A DNA stretch of 64,000 bases from PALG01 sp964495885 (lineage in GTDB: Bacteria; Bacteroidota; Bacteroidia; Flavobacteriales; Flavobacteriaceae), in the NCBI GenBank assembly GCA_964495885.1, contig CAZBWO010000001.1:62001-126000 (forward strand), given 5' to 3'. The position numbers and the translations under genes were made by a program. Numbering within the stretch: the stretch's first letter is position 1; each line of letters opens with the position of its first letter. Shown here piece by piece: positions 33,553 to 42,505 of the stretch. The notes below the pieces were generated by a model. The model did no database searches, was not told the DNA's origin, and worked only from the letters and a program-made list of their open reading frames with translations.

Positions 33553-33616
33553 TATTAAAAATTAACCCCATCAAATTTCTAGATTAAAGGGATTTTGTAC
33601 ATTTAAAAAAAAGGCC

Positions 33617-34030
33617 GTGAAAATAATTGTACTGTTTATTATCCTACTTTCCAGTATATATTCCTTGAACAAACAACATGTTCCAATTGAACAGGATAGA
33701 CTTCAGGAAAGCATGGCAAAAGGGGCTGTTATCTACACAGATTTCTGCATGCAGTGTCATTTAGACAATGGTAAGGGTGTCCCAGGTACTTTTCCGCCTT
33801 TGGCACCCTCTAATTGGTTTTCAGAAAAAAGAAAGGAAAGTATTCAAGCGGTAAAATTTGGATTAAAAGGACCTATTTCGGTAAATGGAAAAGATTACAA
33901 CGGACTCATGCCGCCAGCCGGACTTAGTGATGAAGAAATTGCCGATGTCCTAAATTATATCATGAATTCCTGGGGGAATACTCAGGATACCATGGTCACT
34001 CCAAAAGAAGTGGAAGCTGTCAAAAAATAA
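33617..34030 (+). CDS. Monohaem cytochrome c
   Basis: The 137-residue exported protein is read from a GTG at 33617, preceded by AAAAAAAAGG, giving a short signal sequence (MKIIVLFIILLSSIYSL). It has one CMQCH haem site (about residue 47) and a Met ligand in NGLMPPAGLSDEEIADVLNYI. It could feed electrons to the cbb3 oxidase. It is divergent from yceI, but the shared FNR-like box is not 33 bp from any good plus-strand -7 element, so its regulation by the box is unclear. Confidence 0.88.
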   Translation: MKIIVLFIILLSSIYSLNKQHVPIEQDRLQESMAKGAVIYTDFCMQCHLDNGKGVPGTFPPLAPSNWFSEKRKESIQAVKFGLKGPISVNGKDYNGLMPPAGLSDEEIADVLNYIMNSWGNTQDTMVTPKEVEAVKK

Positions 34031-34064
34031 AGCCAATGACTTTCTTAAGCAAAACAAGAATTAG

Positions 34065-34072
34065 TACCTTTG
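34065..34072 (+). promoter_or_regulatory. Consensus -7 element of the udk operon
   Basis: TACCTTTG is a perfect TAnnTTTG element 17 nt upstream of the udk ATG. No FNR-like dyad lies 33 bp upstream, so this is a constitutive-looking comparison promoter. Confidence 0.65.
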
Positions 34073-34088
34073 TGGGAAATCTTTTCAC

Positions 34089-34697
34089 ATGCTAATTATT
34101 GGGATTGCTGGAGGAACTGGAAGCGGAAAAACCACCGTGGTAGACCAAATTGTTTCCGAATTACCCAAAGATGAAGTCTGCATTATCTCACAAGACTCCT
34201 ACTATAAGGATACAAGTGATCTTACTTACGAAGAGCGTGTTAAAATTAATTTTGACCACCCACAGGCAATAGATTTTGAATTGTTGGTGGCACACCTTAA
34301 AGAACTTAGGAAAGGGCATACCATTGAGCAACCTGTTTACTCGTTTGTAGACCACAACCGAACCGGGGAAACCGTTACAACAGCTCCAAAAAAAGTCATC
34401 ATTGTAGAAGGAATCCTCATCTTGACGCACAGGGATATTAGGGAACTTTTTGATGTAAAAGTCTTTGTACATGCAGATAGTGACGAACGACTTATTAGAA
34501 GATTACGAAGGGATATTGCAGAACGTGGTAGGGATTTGGATGAAGTGCTGCACAGATACCAAACCACTTTAAAACCCATGCACCAACAATTTATAGAACC
34601 CACAAAGGAGTTTGCAGACATCATCATTCCTACCAACAGGTATAATACCGTAGCGGTTGAGCTCATCAGGAATATTATTCATCAAAGATTATTGTAA
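34089..34697 (+). CDS. udk: Uridine kinase
   Basis: The 202-residue kinase phosphorylates uridine and cytidine in pyrimidine salvage. It has the P-loop GGTGSGKTT (8-16), DSYYKD, the nucleoside-binding FDHPQAIDFELL and RLIRRLRRDIAERGRD lid region. It heads a run udk-ftsB-mutA-mutB with short or overlapping junctions. Confidence 0.95.
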   Translation: MLIIGIAGGTGSGKTTVVDQIVSELPKDEVCIISQDSYYKDTSDLTYEERVKINFDHPQAIDFELLVAHLKELRKGHTIEQPVYSFVDHNRTGETVTTAPKKVIIVEGILILTHRDIRELFDVKVFVHADSDERLIRRLRRDIAERGRDLDEVLHRYQTTLKPMHQQFIEPTKEFADIIIPTNRYNTVAVELIRNIIHQRLL

Positions 34698-34706
34698 CTT
34701 TAGGGT

Positions 34707-35045
34707 ATGAAGTTTTCACGTTGGAAAGAAAATAAGTGGTTTCGTTTTTTTGGCAATAAATATGTCTTGATCCTTATTTTCTTTTTGGTATGGATGGCTT
34801 TTTTTGATACCAATTCGTTCTTTATTCACAAGGAACTAAATGAGGATATCAACTCCCTTGAAAAAAGCAAGGAATATTATGAAGAGGAAATTAAAAAAGA
34901 TAAATCCTTCATTGAAAAAATGAAAGATAGTAACGAAATGGAACGCTACGCGAGGGAAAAATACTATCTGAAAAAAGAAAATGAAGATATCTATATCATT
35001 CAACACGAAGATAGCCTCCAGGAAGAAACAAATAAAAATGAGTAA
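34707..35045 (+). CDS. FtsB/DivIC-like septum formation initiator
   Basis: The 112-residue protein has one transmembrane helix (about 16-33, YVLILIFFLVWMAFF) followed by a coiled coil (about 40-80, ELNEDINSLEKSKEYYEEEIKK) and the MERYAREKYYLKKENEDIYII motif typical of FtsB/DivIC. It acts in the divisome as a small bitopic protein. It is 9 nt after udk and overlaps the mutA start by 8 nt. Confidence 0.88.
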   Translation: MKFSRWKENKWFRFFGNKYVLILIFFLVWMAFFDTNSFFIHKELNEDINSLEKSKEYYEEEIKKDKSFIEKMKDSNEMERYAREKYYLKKENEDIYIIQHEDSLQEETNKNE

Positions 35046-36402
35046 AGCATTATTCGAAGAATTTCAAGGAGTTTCCGCAAAGGAATGGAAACAACAAATA
35101 CAAATGGATCTCAAAGGTGCCGATTACAATGACACCCTTATTTGGCAAAGTTTGGAAGGGATTCATGTAAAACCTTTTTATAATCGTGAGGACCTTCCGG
35201 AAGACCCCATAAATATTCCAGGGCAACCTGCTCAATGGCAAGTGACCCAGCATATTTTTGTAGATGATATCGCAATTACCAAACAACTTATTGCCAAAGC
35301 TATTTCGAACGGTGCCGAAGCCCTCTATCTTTCTGCTGAAAAGCCTTTTGATTGTGAGCAACTTTTCCATAAAATACAACTTGAAAGTATAACGATCTTT
35401 GGGAACTTCGGATTTCTAGACCAAGAGTTCCTTGAAAAATTGACTCGATTTTTAAAGAAAAAAGGAGTGCCATTTCATGTAAATGTAGATCCATTACATC
35501 AACTTGCGAAGGATGGAAACTGGTTTCAAAACCTTGAAAAAGATCATGAGGTATTGGATGCATTGGTTTCCCAAAACCCTTCCGAAGCTATGCTTGGCGT
35601 GCACACCCACTTATACCAAAATGCAGGAGCCAATAGTATTCAGCAATTGGCCTACGGGTTAGCCCACGCCAATGAATACCTCAACCATTTTGCACAGCAA
35701 AAACAACTGAAGTTGACATTTATTGTTTCGGTAGGAAGCAATTACTTTTTCGAAATTGCAAAAATCAGGGCGCTGCGTTGGCTATATGCTTCCCTCGCCA
35801 CTGAATATGGAATGCCTCCTGAATGTACCATTCTTGCCATTCCAAGTAAGCGAAACAAAACGCTGTATGATTACAATGTAAATATGTTGCGTACCACCAC
35901 AGAATGTATGAGTGCAGTACTTGGTGGAGCCAATGCAGTCTGCAATCTTCCCTATGACGTGCTCTACCATAAAAGCAATGAATTTGGAGAGCGTATATCC
36001 AGAAATCAGTTGTTGATCCTAAAATCAGAGAGCTATTTTGATGTGGTTTCCAATCCAGCAGAAGGTAGTTATTACATTTCGCAACTCACTAAGGAACTTG
36101 CCAACAAAGCATTGGAACTTTTTAAGGAAATCGAAGAACAAGGAGGTTTCATGAAGATGCTAAAACATGGAACCCTTCAGAAAAAAATAAAGGAAAGCTC
36201 CCAAAAGGAACAGCAATGGTTTGATGAGGGTAAACTGGTCTTGGTAGGAACCAACAAGTATCCCAACACAGAAGACCGTATGAAAGATGAATTAGAGTTG
36301 TACCCATTTGTAAAAACGAAACCCAGAAAGACCTTGTTGGAACCCATTGTTGAAAAAAGACTTGCCGAAACCCTTGAACAAGATCGTTTAAACCATGAAT
36401 AG
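35038..36402 (+). CDS. mutA: Methylmalonyl-CoA mutase small subunit
   Basis: The 454-residue protein starts MSKALFEEFQGVSAKEW at the ATG at 35038. It has the (beta/alpha)8 barrel of the mutase (AGANSIQQLAYGLAHANEYL, WLYASLATEYG) but no complete B12-binding domain, as expected for the non-catalytic small subunit. It forms a heterodimer with MutB to interconvert succinyl-CoA and methylmalonyl-CoA. The mutB ATG lies inside its last codons (8-nt overlap). Confidence 0.93.
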   Translation: MSKALFEEFQGVSAKEWKQQIQMDLKGADYNDTLIWQSLEGIHVKPFYNREDLPEDPINIPGQPAQWQVTQHIFVDDIAITKQLIAKAISNGAEALYLSAEKPFDCEQLFHKIQLESITIFGNFGFLDQEFLEKLTRFLKKKGVPFHVNVDPLHQLAKDGNWFQNLEKDHEVLDALVSQNPSEAMLGVHTHLYQNAGANSIQQLAYGLAHANEYLNHFAQQKQLKLTFIVSVGSNYFFEIAKIRALRWLYASLATEYGMPPECTILAIPSKRNKTLYDYNVNMLRTTTECMSAVLGGANAVCNLPYDVLYHKSNEFGERISRNQLLILKSESYFDVVSNPAEGSYYISQLTKELANKALELFKEIEEQGGFMKMLKHGTLQKKIKESSQKEQQWFDEGKLVLVGTNKYPNTEDRMKDELELYPFVKTKPRKTLLEPIVEKRLAETLEQDRLNHE

Positions 36403-38527
36403 AAAAGACCTACAAAAACTGGAACTTAGATCCTTTCCAATGGTTTCAACCACCACCGAAACCTCTGAAACCGCAGAAGGGATTACCGTTAAATCTACCT
36501 ACAAAGCAAAGGATACTGCCGCTTATGACCACATAGACTTTGCCGCAGGGATTTCCCCCTTTCTTAGAGGGCCTTATAGTACGATGTATGTAAGACGCCC
36601 TTGGACGATAAGGCAATATGCAGGTTTTTCTACGGCAGAAGACAGTAATGCGTTCTATCGCAGAAATTTAGCGGCTGGACAAAAAGGACTTTCCGTAGCT
36701 TTTGATTTGGCTACCCACCGAGGATATGATAGTGATCATGAACGCGTGGTAGGTGATGTGGGAAAAGCAGGGGTCGCCATTGATAGTGTGGAAGATATGA
36801 AAATCTTGTTTGACCAGATTCCGTTGGATAAAATGAGCGTTTCCATGACCATGAACGGAGCGGTACTTCCCATCATGGCTTTTTATATTGTTGCTGCAGA
36901 AGAACAAGGGGTTTCTCCGGAAGCCCTAGCTGGAACCATTCAAAATGACATCCTTAAAGAATTCATGGTACGGAATACCTACATCTACCCTCCTACTCCT
37001 TCCATGAAAATCATTAGTGACATCTTTAGCTATACCAGTAAGTATATGCCCAAATTCAATTCTATTTCCATCTCTGGTTACCATATGCAGGAGGCAGGCG
37101 CTACTTGTGATATAGAATTGGCCTATACGTTAGCAGACGGACTTGAATATATTAGAACAGGATTAGCCGCCGGCATGGACATTGATAGTTTCGCACCAAG
37201 GCTTTCCTTTTTCTGGGCCATTGGGATGAACCATTTCATGGAAATTGCCAAAATGCGGGCAGCCAGAATGCTTTGGGCTAAAATTGTAAAGCAATTCAAT
37301 CCCAAAAACCAAAAATCCTTGATGCTACGCACCCATTGTCAAACTAGTGGATGGAGCCTTACAGAGCAGGATCCCTTCAATAATGTGGCCCGAACCTGTA
37401 TTGAAGCTTCCGCAGCCGCATTTGGCGGCACACAATCACTTCACACCAATGCATTGGATGAAGCAATTGCGCTTCCCACCGATTTTTCAGCAAGGATTGC
37501 CAGAAACACTCAGCTTTACCTGCAAAATGAAACGCAGATTACCAAAACCGTAGATCCTTGGGCAGGGAGTTACTATGTAGAATCCCTTACTCATGAAATT
37601 GCCGAAAAGGCTTGGGCACTCATTCAAGAAGTGGAAGAACTTGGCGGAATGACCAAAGCTATTGAAGCCGGGATTCCTAAATTGCGTATTGAAGAAGCCG
37701 CTGCTAGAAAACAAGCCCGTATAGATAGTGGTCAAGATATTATCATTGGGGTAAACAAATACCGACTTAAAAAAGAGGATCCTCTTCAAATTTTAGATGT
37801 GGACAACCAAAAGGTTCGTCTGGGGCAAATTGAACGTTTACAAAAAATCAAGTCGGAGAGAAACACCCAAAAAGTACAGCAGGCCTTGGAAAAATTAACA
37901 AGTTGTGCCGAAACGGGTAATGGAAATTTACTAGCTTTAGCCATTGATGCCGCTAAGGAACGTGCAACATTAGGTGAAATCAGTGATGCTTTGGAGAAAG
38001 TCTTCGGAAGATACAAAGCCCAAATAAAATCCTTTAGCGGGGTATACAGTAAGGAAGTGAAAAAAGACCCAGATTTTGAAAAAGCCCGTGAAATGGCTGA
38101 CGCCTTTGCTAAATTAGAAGGTCGCAGGCCACGCATCATGATTGCCAAAATGGGACAGGATGGCCATGACCGTGGAGCGAAAGTAGTAGCCACCGGCTAT
38201 GCAGATGTGGGATTTGATGTAGATATTGGACCTTTGTTTCAAACTCCAGCCGAAGCAGCAAAGCAAGCAGTGGAAAATGATGTACATGTTTTGGGCGTCT
38301 CTTCCTTGGCAGCTGGGCATAAGACCTTGGTGCCACAAGTGATTGAAGCCTTAAAAAATTATGGACGGGAAGACATTATGGTGATTGTGGGAGGGGTGAT
38401 TCCTGTTCAGGATTATGAATTTTTATTCGAAGCGGGGGCCGTTGCAGTATACGGTCCTGGAACCAAAATAAGTGAGGCAGCTATTGAGATTTTAGAGATT
38501 TTAATGGAAGCTGCTTCCGAAGATTAA
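36395..38527 (+). CDS. mutB: Methylmalonyl-CoA mutase large subunit
   Basis: The 710-residue catalytic subunit carries the substrate barrel (PWTIRQYAGFSTAEDSNAFYR, SISGYHMQEAGA, RTHCQTSGWSLTEQDPFNN) and the C-terminal cobalamin domain with the base-off signature GQDGHDRGAKV (D-x-H-x-x-G) and VVIVGGVIP-like nucleotide loop (MVIVGGVIP). With MutA it supports propionyl-CoA metabolism or succinyl-CoA rearrangement. No meaB-like chaperone gene is adjacent in this window. Confidence 0.97.
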   Translation: MNRKDLQKLELRSFPMVSTTTETSETAEGITVKSTYKAKDTAAYDHIDFAAGISPFLRGPYSTMYVRRPWTIRQYAGFSTAEDSNAFYRRNLAAGQKGLSVAFDLATHRGYDSDHERVVGDVGKAGVAIDSVEDMKILFDQIPLDKMSVSMTMNGAVLPIMAFYIVAAEEQGVSPEALAGTIQNDILKEFMVRNTYIYPPTPSMKIISDIFSYTSKYMPKFNSISISGYHMQEAGATCDIELAYTLADGLEYIRTGLAAGMDIDSFAPRLSFFWAIGMNHFMEIAKMRAARMLWAKIVKQFNPKNQKSLMLRTHCQTSGWSLTEQDPFNNVARTCIEASAAAFGGTQSLHTNALDEAIALPTDFSARIARNTQLYLQNETQITKTVDPWAGSYYVESLTHEIAEKAWALIQEVEELGGMTKAIEAGIPKLRIEEAAARKQARIDSGQDIIIGVNKYRLKKEDPLQILDVDNQKVRLGQIERLQKIKSERNTQKVQQALEKLTSCAETGNGNLLALAIDAAKERATLGEISDALEKVFGRYKAQIKSFSGVYSKEVKKDPDFEKAREMADAFAKLEGRRPRIMIAKMGQDGHDRGAKVVATGYADVGFDVDIGPLFQTPAEAAKQAVENDVHVLGVSSLAAGHKTLVPQVIEALKNYGREDIMVIVGGVIPVQDYEFLFEAGAVAVYGPGTKISEAAIEILEILMEAASED

Positions 38528-38536
38528 ATTACACAT

Positions 38537-39418
38537 ATGAACTACTCTGCAAAAATGCTCAAAGAAGATGCCCTAAAAGGAAAAACAATTGTTGTGACCG
38601 GTGGTGGTAGTGGACTTGGAAAAGCGATGGCTACCTATTTTTTGGAATTAGGCGCCAACATTGTCATCACTTCCAGAAATTTGGAAAAACTACAAACTGT
38701 TGCCCAAGAAATGGAAGGTAGTACCGGCGGAAAAGTATTACCCGTACAATGTGATGTAAGAGACTATGAACAAGTTGAGGCAATGGTGAATGATTCTGTT
38801 GCTAAATTTGGAAGCGTAGATGTACTGTTGAATAATGCTGCTGGAAATTTTATTTCCCCTACGGAAAGACTCTCGGCAAATGCCTTTGACACCATTATTG
38901 ATATTGTCTTAAAAGGAACCAAAAACTGCACGCTGGCTTTTGGAAAACATTGGATTGATCAAAAAGAAACAAATAAAGTGGTGCTCAATATTGTCACTAC
39001 TTACGCATGGACCGGCTCTGCCTATGTCGTGCCAAGTTCCACGGCTAAAGCAGGCGTTTTAGCCATGACACGATCTTTAGCGGTTGAATGGGCCAAATAT
39101 GGCATGCGATTTAACGCCATTGCACCAGGCCCTTTTCCAACCAAAGGAGCTTGGGATAGACTACTTCCAGGGGAACTAAAAGAAAAATTTGACCTCGCAA
39201 AAAAGGTACCGCTGAAACGGGTGGGTGACCACCAAGAATTGGCAAACCTTGCGGCTTATTTAGTTTCGGATTTTTCGGCATACATTAACGGCGAAGTAAT
39301 TACCATTGACGGTGGTGAATGGTTAAAAGGTGCTGGACAGTTTAATCTTTTGGAAGCTATCCCAGAAGAAATGTGGGATATGCTGGAAGCCATGATACGA
39401 AGTAAAAAGAACAAATAA
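38537..39418 (+). CDS. SDR-family enzyme, 2,4-dienoyl-CoA reductase-like
   Basis: The 293-residue short-chain dehydrogenase has the NADP motif TGGGSGLGKAMA (about 21-32) and LLNNAAGNF. The classical Y-x3-K is replaced by PSSTAKAGVLAMTRSLAVEW, the Ser-x3-Lys form seen in 2,4-dienoyl-CoA reductases, followed by NAIAPGPFPT. It probably reduces unsaturated fatty acyl-CoA. It lies 9 nt after mutB, so the operon joins odd-chain and unsaturated fatty acid metabolism. Confidence 0.87.
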   Translation: MNYSAKMLKEDALKGKTIVVTGGGSGLGKAMATYFLELGANIVITSRNLEKLQTVAQEMEGSTGGKVLPVQCDVRDYEQVEAMVNDSVAKFGSVDVLLNNAAGNFISPTERLSANAFDTIIDIVLKGTKNCTLAFGKHWIDQKETNKVVLNIVTTYAWTGSAYVVPSSTAKAGVLAMTRSLAVEWAKYGMRFNAIAPGPFPTKGAWDRLLPGELKEKFDLAKKVPLKRVGDHQELANLAAYLVSDFSAYINGEVITIDGGEWLKGAGQFNLLEAIPEEMWDMLEAMIRSKKNK

Positions 39419-39521
39419 AAGGTTCTTTTTAAAAGGAATTGTTCACTTTCTGTTAACAAAATTCATTTTCAAAGCCCATAATTAATCGTATTTTTATGCT
39501 TCAAAAATTAGTGCACACTGA

Positions 39522-40286
39522 ATGGGTAAAATTATTGCTATTGCCAATCAAAAAGGTGGTGTAGGGAAGACGACCACTTCTGTTAACCTTGCTGCTTCCT
39601 TAGGAGTTCTTGAAAAAAAAGTATTGCTTATTGATGCAGATCCACAAGCAAATGCTACTTCAGGTTTGGGAATTGATGTGGAAAGTGTTGAATTGGGCAC
39701 CTACCAAATCCTGGAACATACGGCAGCTGCAAAAGAAGCAATCATAAGCACTTCCACTCCTAATTTGGACGTAATTCCTGCACATATAGATCTTGTTGCG
39801 ATTGAAATTGAATTGGTAGACCAAGACCAGCGGGAATATATGCTTCGGAAGGCCATTCGAGATTTAAAACAAGAATATGATTATATCCTTATAGATTGCG
39901 CTCCTTCTTTAGGCCTTTTAACACTGAACGCCTTAACCGCTGCAGATTCCGTGATGATTCCTATTCAATGCGAATACTTTGCCTTGGAAGGATTGGGTAA
40001 ACTATTGAACACCATAAAGAGTGTGCAAAAAATCCACAATCCCAATCTAGATATTGAAGGATTACTACTTACCATGTACGACTCAAGACTTAGGTTGTCC
40101 AACCAAGTAGTGGAAGAAGTAAAAAAACACTTTGACGAGATGGTTTTTGAAACCATTATTCAACGAAATGTACGATTAAGTGAAGCGCCTAGTTACGGGG
40201 AAAGTATTATTAGTTACGACGCGAGTAGCAAAGGTGCCAATAATTACTTAAGTTTGGCACAGGAACTCATTGAGAAAAAAGCGTAG
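39522..40286 (+). CDS. parA: Chromosome partitioning ATPase ParA
   Basis: The 254-residue Soj/ParA protein has the deviant Walker A KGGVGKTTTSVNL (11-23), the Walker A' DADPQANAT, Walker B IDCAPSLGLLTLNAL and C-terminal basic residues for DNA binding. It drives chromosome segregation with ParB encoded 5 nt downstream. A TATTTTTA -7-like element lies at 39489-39496. Confidence 0.97.
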   Translation: MGKIIAIANQKGGVGKTTTSVNLAASLGVLEKKVLLIDADPQANATSGLGIDVESVELGTYQILEHTAAAKEAIISTSTPNLDVIPAHIDLVAIEIELVDQDQREYMLRKAIRDLKQEYDYILIDCAPSLGLLTLNALTAADSVMIPIQCEYFALEGLGKLLNTIKSVQKIHNPNLDIEGLLLTMYDSRLRLSNQVVEEVKKHFDEMVFETIIQRNVRLSEAPSYGESIISYDASSKGANNYLSLAQELIEKKA

Positions 40287-40291
40287 GATAT

Positions 40292-41194
40292 ATGGCGAAA
40301 GCAACGAAAAAGCAAGCGTTAGGGCGTGGACTTTCAGCACTGCTGAAGGATCCAGATAATGATATCAAATCTGTTGAGGATAAAAATGCCGATAAGGTTG
40401 TTGGAAATATTGTAGAATTGGAACTTGATTCCATTGAAGTAAATCCTTTTCAGCCCCGAACCAGCTTCAACGAAGAAACACTTAGGGAACTGGCCTCTTC
40501 CATCAAGGAATTAGGGGTGATACAGCCTATTACCGTTCGAAAAACCGACTTCAACAAATACCAATTGGTAAGTGGGGAACGCCGTTTTAGGGCGTCTAAA
40601 ATGATTGGTTTAGAGACCATTCCTGCCTACATTCGTATTGCCAATGACCAGGAATCACTGGAAATGGCCTTGGTAGAAAACATCCAACGACAGGATCTTG
40701 ACCCTATTGAGATTGCACTTTCCTATCAGCGATTAATTGATGAAATTAAGGTAACCCAGGAAGAGCTAAGTGACCGTGTGGGGAAAAACCGCTCTACCGT
40801 TACCAATTACCTTCGGTTGCTAAAATTAGACCCTATTATCCAAACAGGAATGCGGGATGGATTTATTTCCATGGGCCACGGAAGGGCTCTCATTAATGTA
40901 GAAGACACCGAAACACAATTAAGCATCTACGAAAAAATTTTAGGGCAATCTCTTTCCGTTAGGGAAACCGAAGCATTAGTGCGTAATTACAAAAATCCAG
41001 ATGCTTCAACAACAAGCGGAGCCAAGAAAAGTCTTCCTAGCTTTGCCAAAAAAGGAGGCAAGGAACTTTCCGAAATACTGAATACTGAAGTAAAAGTGAA
41101 ATCCAATAGCAAAGGAAAGGGACAACTCTTGGTGTCTTTTAAAGACAAGCAAGATTTTGAAAGAATTTTGAACCTTATTAAAAGTGAAAAGTAA
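40292..41194 (+). CDS. parB: Chromosome partitioning protein ParB
   Basis: The 300-residue protein starts with the typical LGRGLSALLKD, then the CTPase motif region (GERRFRASKM, ALVENIQRQDLDPIE), the helix-turn-helix (LSDRVGKNRSTVTNYLRLLKL) and a C-terminal dimerisation domain. It binds parS and cooperates with ParA. No convincing parS palindrome was found in this window. Confidence 0.97.
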   Translation: MAKATKKQALGRGLSALLKDPDNDIKSVEDKNADKVVGNIVELELDSIEVNPFQPRTSFNEETLRELASSIKELGVIQPITVRKTDFNKYQLVSGERRFRASKMIGLETIPAYIRIANDQESLEMALVENIQRQDLDPIEIALSYQRLIDEIKVTQEELSDRVGKNRSTVTNYLRLLKLDPIIQTGMRDGFISMGHGRALINVEDTETQLSIYEKILGQSLSVRETEALVRNYKNPDASTTSGAKKSLPSFAKKGGKELSEILNTEVKVKSNSKGKGQLLVSFKDKQDFERILNLIKSEK

Positions 41195-41762
41195 GGTCTT
41201 CTATATCTTTTTTTTCCTCGGAATGTATACACTTTCCGCACAAACAGGTGATACGCTTTCCGTAAAGGAAGAGCAAGCGATTATCATAAAAGATACCATT
41301 GCTCCAAAGGAAGCATATGACCCGCTCGCCCCTTCCAGAGCTGCATTCTATTCGGCTGTGGTCCCGGGACTAGGGCAAGCCTACAACAAAAAATATTGGA
41401 AAATCCCTATCGTATACGCTGGGATTGGCACAGGAGTTTACTTCTATCTACGTAATAAAGATGAATACAACAGGTTTCGGGATGCATATAAACGTAGACT
41501 TGCGGGATTTGAGGATGATGAATTTCAAGGAATTTCAGATGACCGCCTCATTGATGCCCAAAAGGATGCGGGAAGAAGTAGGGACATTAGCATCATTGTA
41601 GCCATAGGATTCTACATGCTGAACATCATTGACGCCAACGTAGACGCCCATTTAAGGCAATACAATATTAGTGAAGACCTTACACTGCAACCCAATGTTG
41701 AACTGAATAGTCATGAGGCACGATTAAACTACGGACTTTCCCTTAAATTTTCTCTCCGATGA
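41184..41762 (+). CDS. DUF5683-family exported protein
   Basis: The 192-residue protein is read from a GTG at 41184 inside the end of parB. It has a signal peptide (ending TLSAQ) and a core with PSRAAFYSAVVPGLGQAYNKKYWKIPIVYAG, the DUF5683 signature, with two or three hydrophobic segments. Function is unknown. It is conserved in this parB-dapB position in flavobacteria. Its stop overlaps the dapB ATG. Confidence 0.85.
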   Translation: MKSKVFYIFFFLGMYTLSAQTGDTLSVKEEQAIIIKDTIAPKEAYDPLAPSRAAFYSAVVPGLGQAYNKKYWKIPIVYAGIGTGVYFYLRNKDEYNRFRDAYKRRLAGFEDDEFQGISDDRLIDAQKDAGRSRDISIIVAIGFYMLNIIDANVDAHLRQYNISEDLTLQPNVELNSHEARLNYGLSLKFSLR

Positions 41763-42460
41763 AAATTGCGTTGCTAGGTTATGGAAAAATGGGTAAAACC
41801 ATTGAAAAACTTGCTGTGGAAAAAGGGCATGAAGTAGTGTTCAAATCTACTAAAGATTGGCAGGAAGGCACTTTGAAAATAGCAGAAGTTGCAATAGAAT
41901 TTTCCTCTCCCGAAGCGGCCGTAGCCAATATTTCCCTCTGTTTTGAAAAAGGAATTCCTGTTGTTTGCGGAACCACGGGGTGGTTAGGGCAATATGCTGA
42001 AATCATAAAACAATGTGAAAGCAGTAACGGAAGCTTTATCTATGCGTCCAATTTCAGTGTTGGCGTAAACCTTTTTTTTGAGTTAAACCGCTATTTTGCG
42101 AAATTAATGCAGCCCTGGAAAGACTATGTGCCTTCCATTACGGAAATACACCATACACAGAAAAAAGATGCACCAAGCGGAACAGCTATTTCCCTTGCAG
42201 AAGACGTCTTATCCTTTAGTGAAAAAACCAAATGGTCCCTTGACGCTCAAAATCAGATGGAGTTACCAATTAAAGCGGTTCGTGAGGGTGATGTTAAAGG
42301 AACGCACATTGTATCTTACAACGCTGAGATTGATAGCCTAAGCATTAAGCACGAAGCCCATTCGCGTGATGGATTTGCTCTAGGAGCTATTTTAGCAGCA
42401 GAATGGCTACAAGGGAAGAAAGGGGTTTATACGATGAAAGAAGTCTTAAATGTAAAGTAA
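41759..42460 (+). CDS. dapB: 4-hydroxy-tetrahydrodipicolinate reductase
   Basis: The 233-residue enzyme reduces the dipicolinate precursor in lysine and diaminopimelate synthesis. Motifs are the NAD(P) site GYGKMGKT (7-14), CGTTGW, SNFSVGVNLFF and the catalytic EIHHTQKKDAPSGTA. It is slightly shorter than the E. coli enzyme, normal for this phylum. It overlaps the preceding gene by four bases (ATGA). Confidence 0.95.
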   Translation: MKIALLGYGKMGKTIEKLAVEKGHEVVFKSTKDWQEGTLKIAEVAIEFSSPEAAVANISLCFEKGIPVVCGTTGWLGQYAEIIKQCESSNGSFIYASNFSVGVNLFFELNRYFAKLMQPWKDYVPSITEIHHTQKKDAPSGTAISLAEDVLSFSEKTKWSLDAQNQMELPIKAVREGDVKGTHIVSYNAEIDSLSIKHEAHSRDGFALGAILAAEWLQGKKGVYTMKEVLNVK

Positions 42461-42505
42461 CTGGATAATTTTATGCAAATTTGTCCATCTTAAAGTAAAA
42501 AAGTT

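Noticed and set aside
33563..33574. A twelfth box upstream of cytochrome c
   Set aside because: Only one half-site (ATCA) is good; the other half is TTAA and the spacing to a -7 element is not 33 bp.
33552..33617. Control of the cytochrome c gene by the yceI box
   Set aside because: No -7-like element lies 33 bp from the dyad on the plus strand; the nearest candidates (33590-33597, 33598-33605) are at 47 and 55 bp. Left as possible only.
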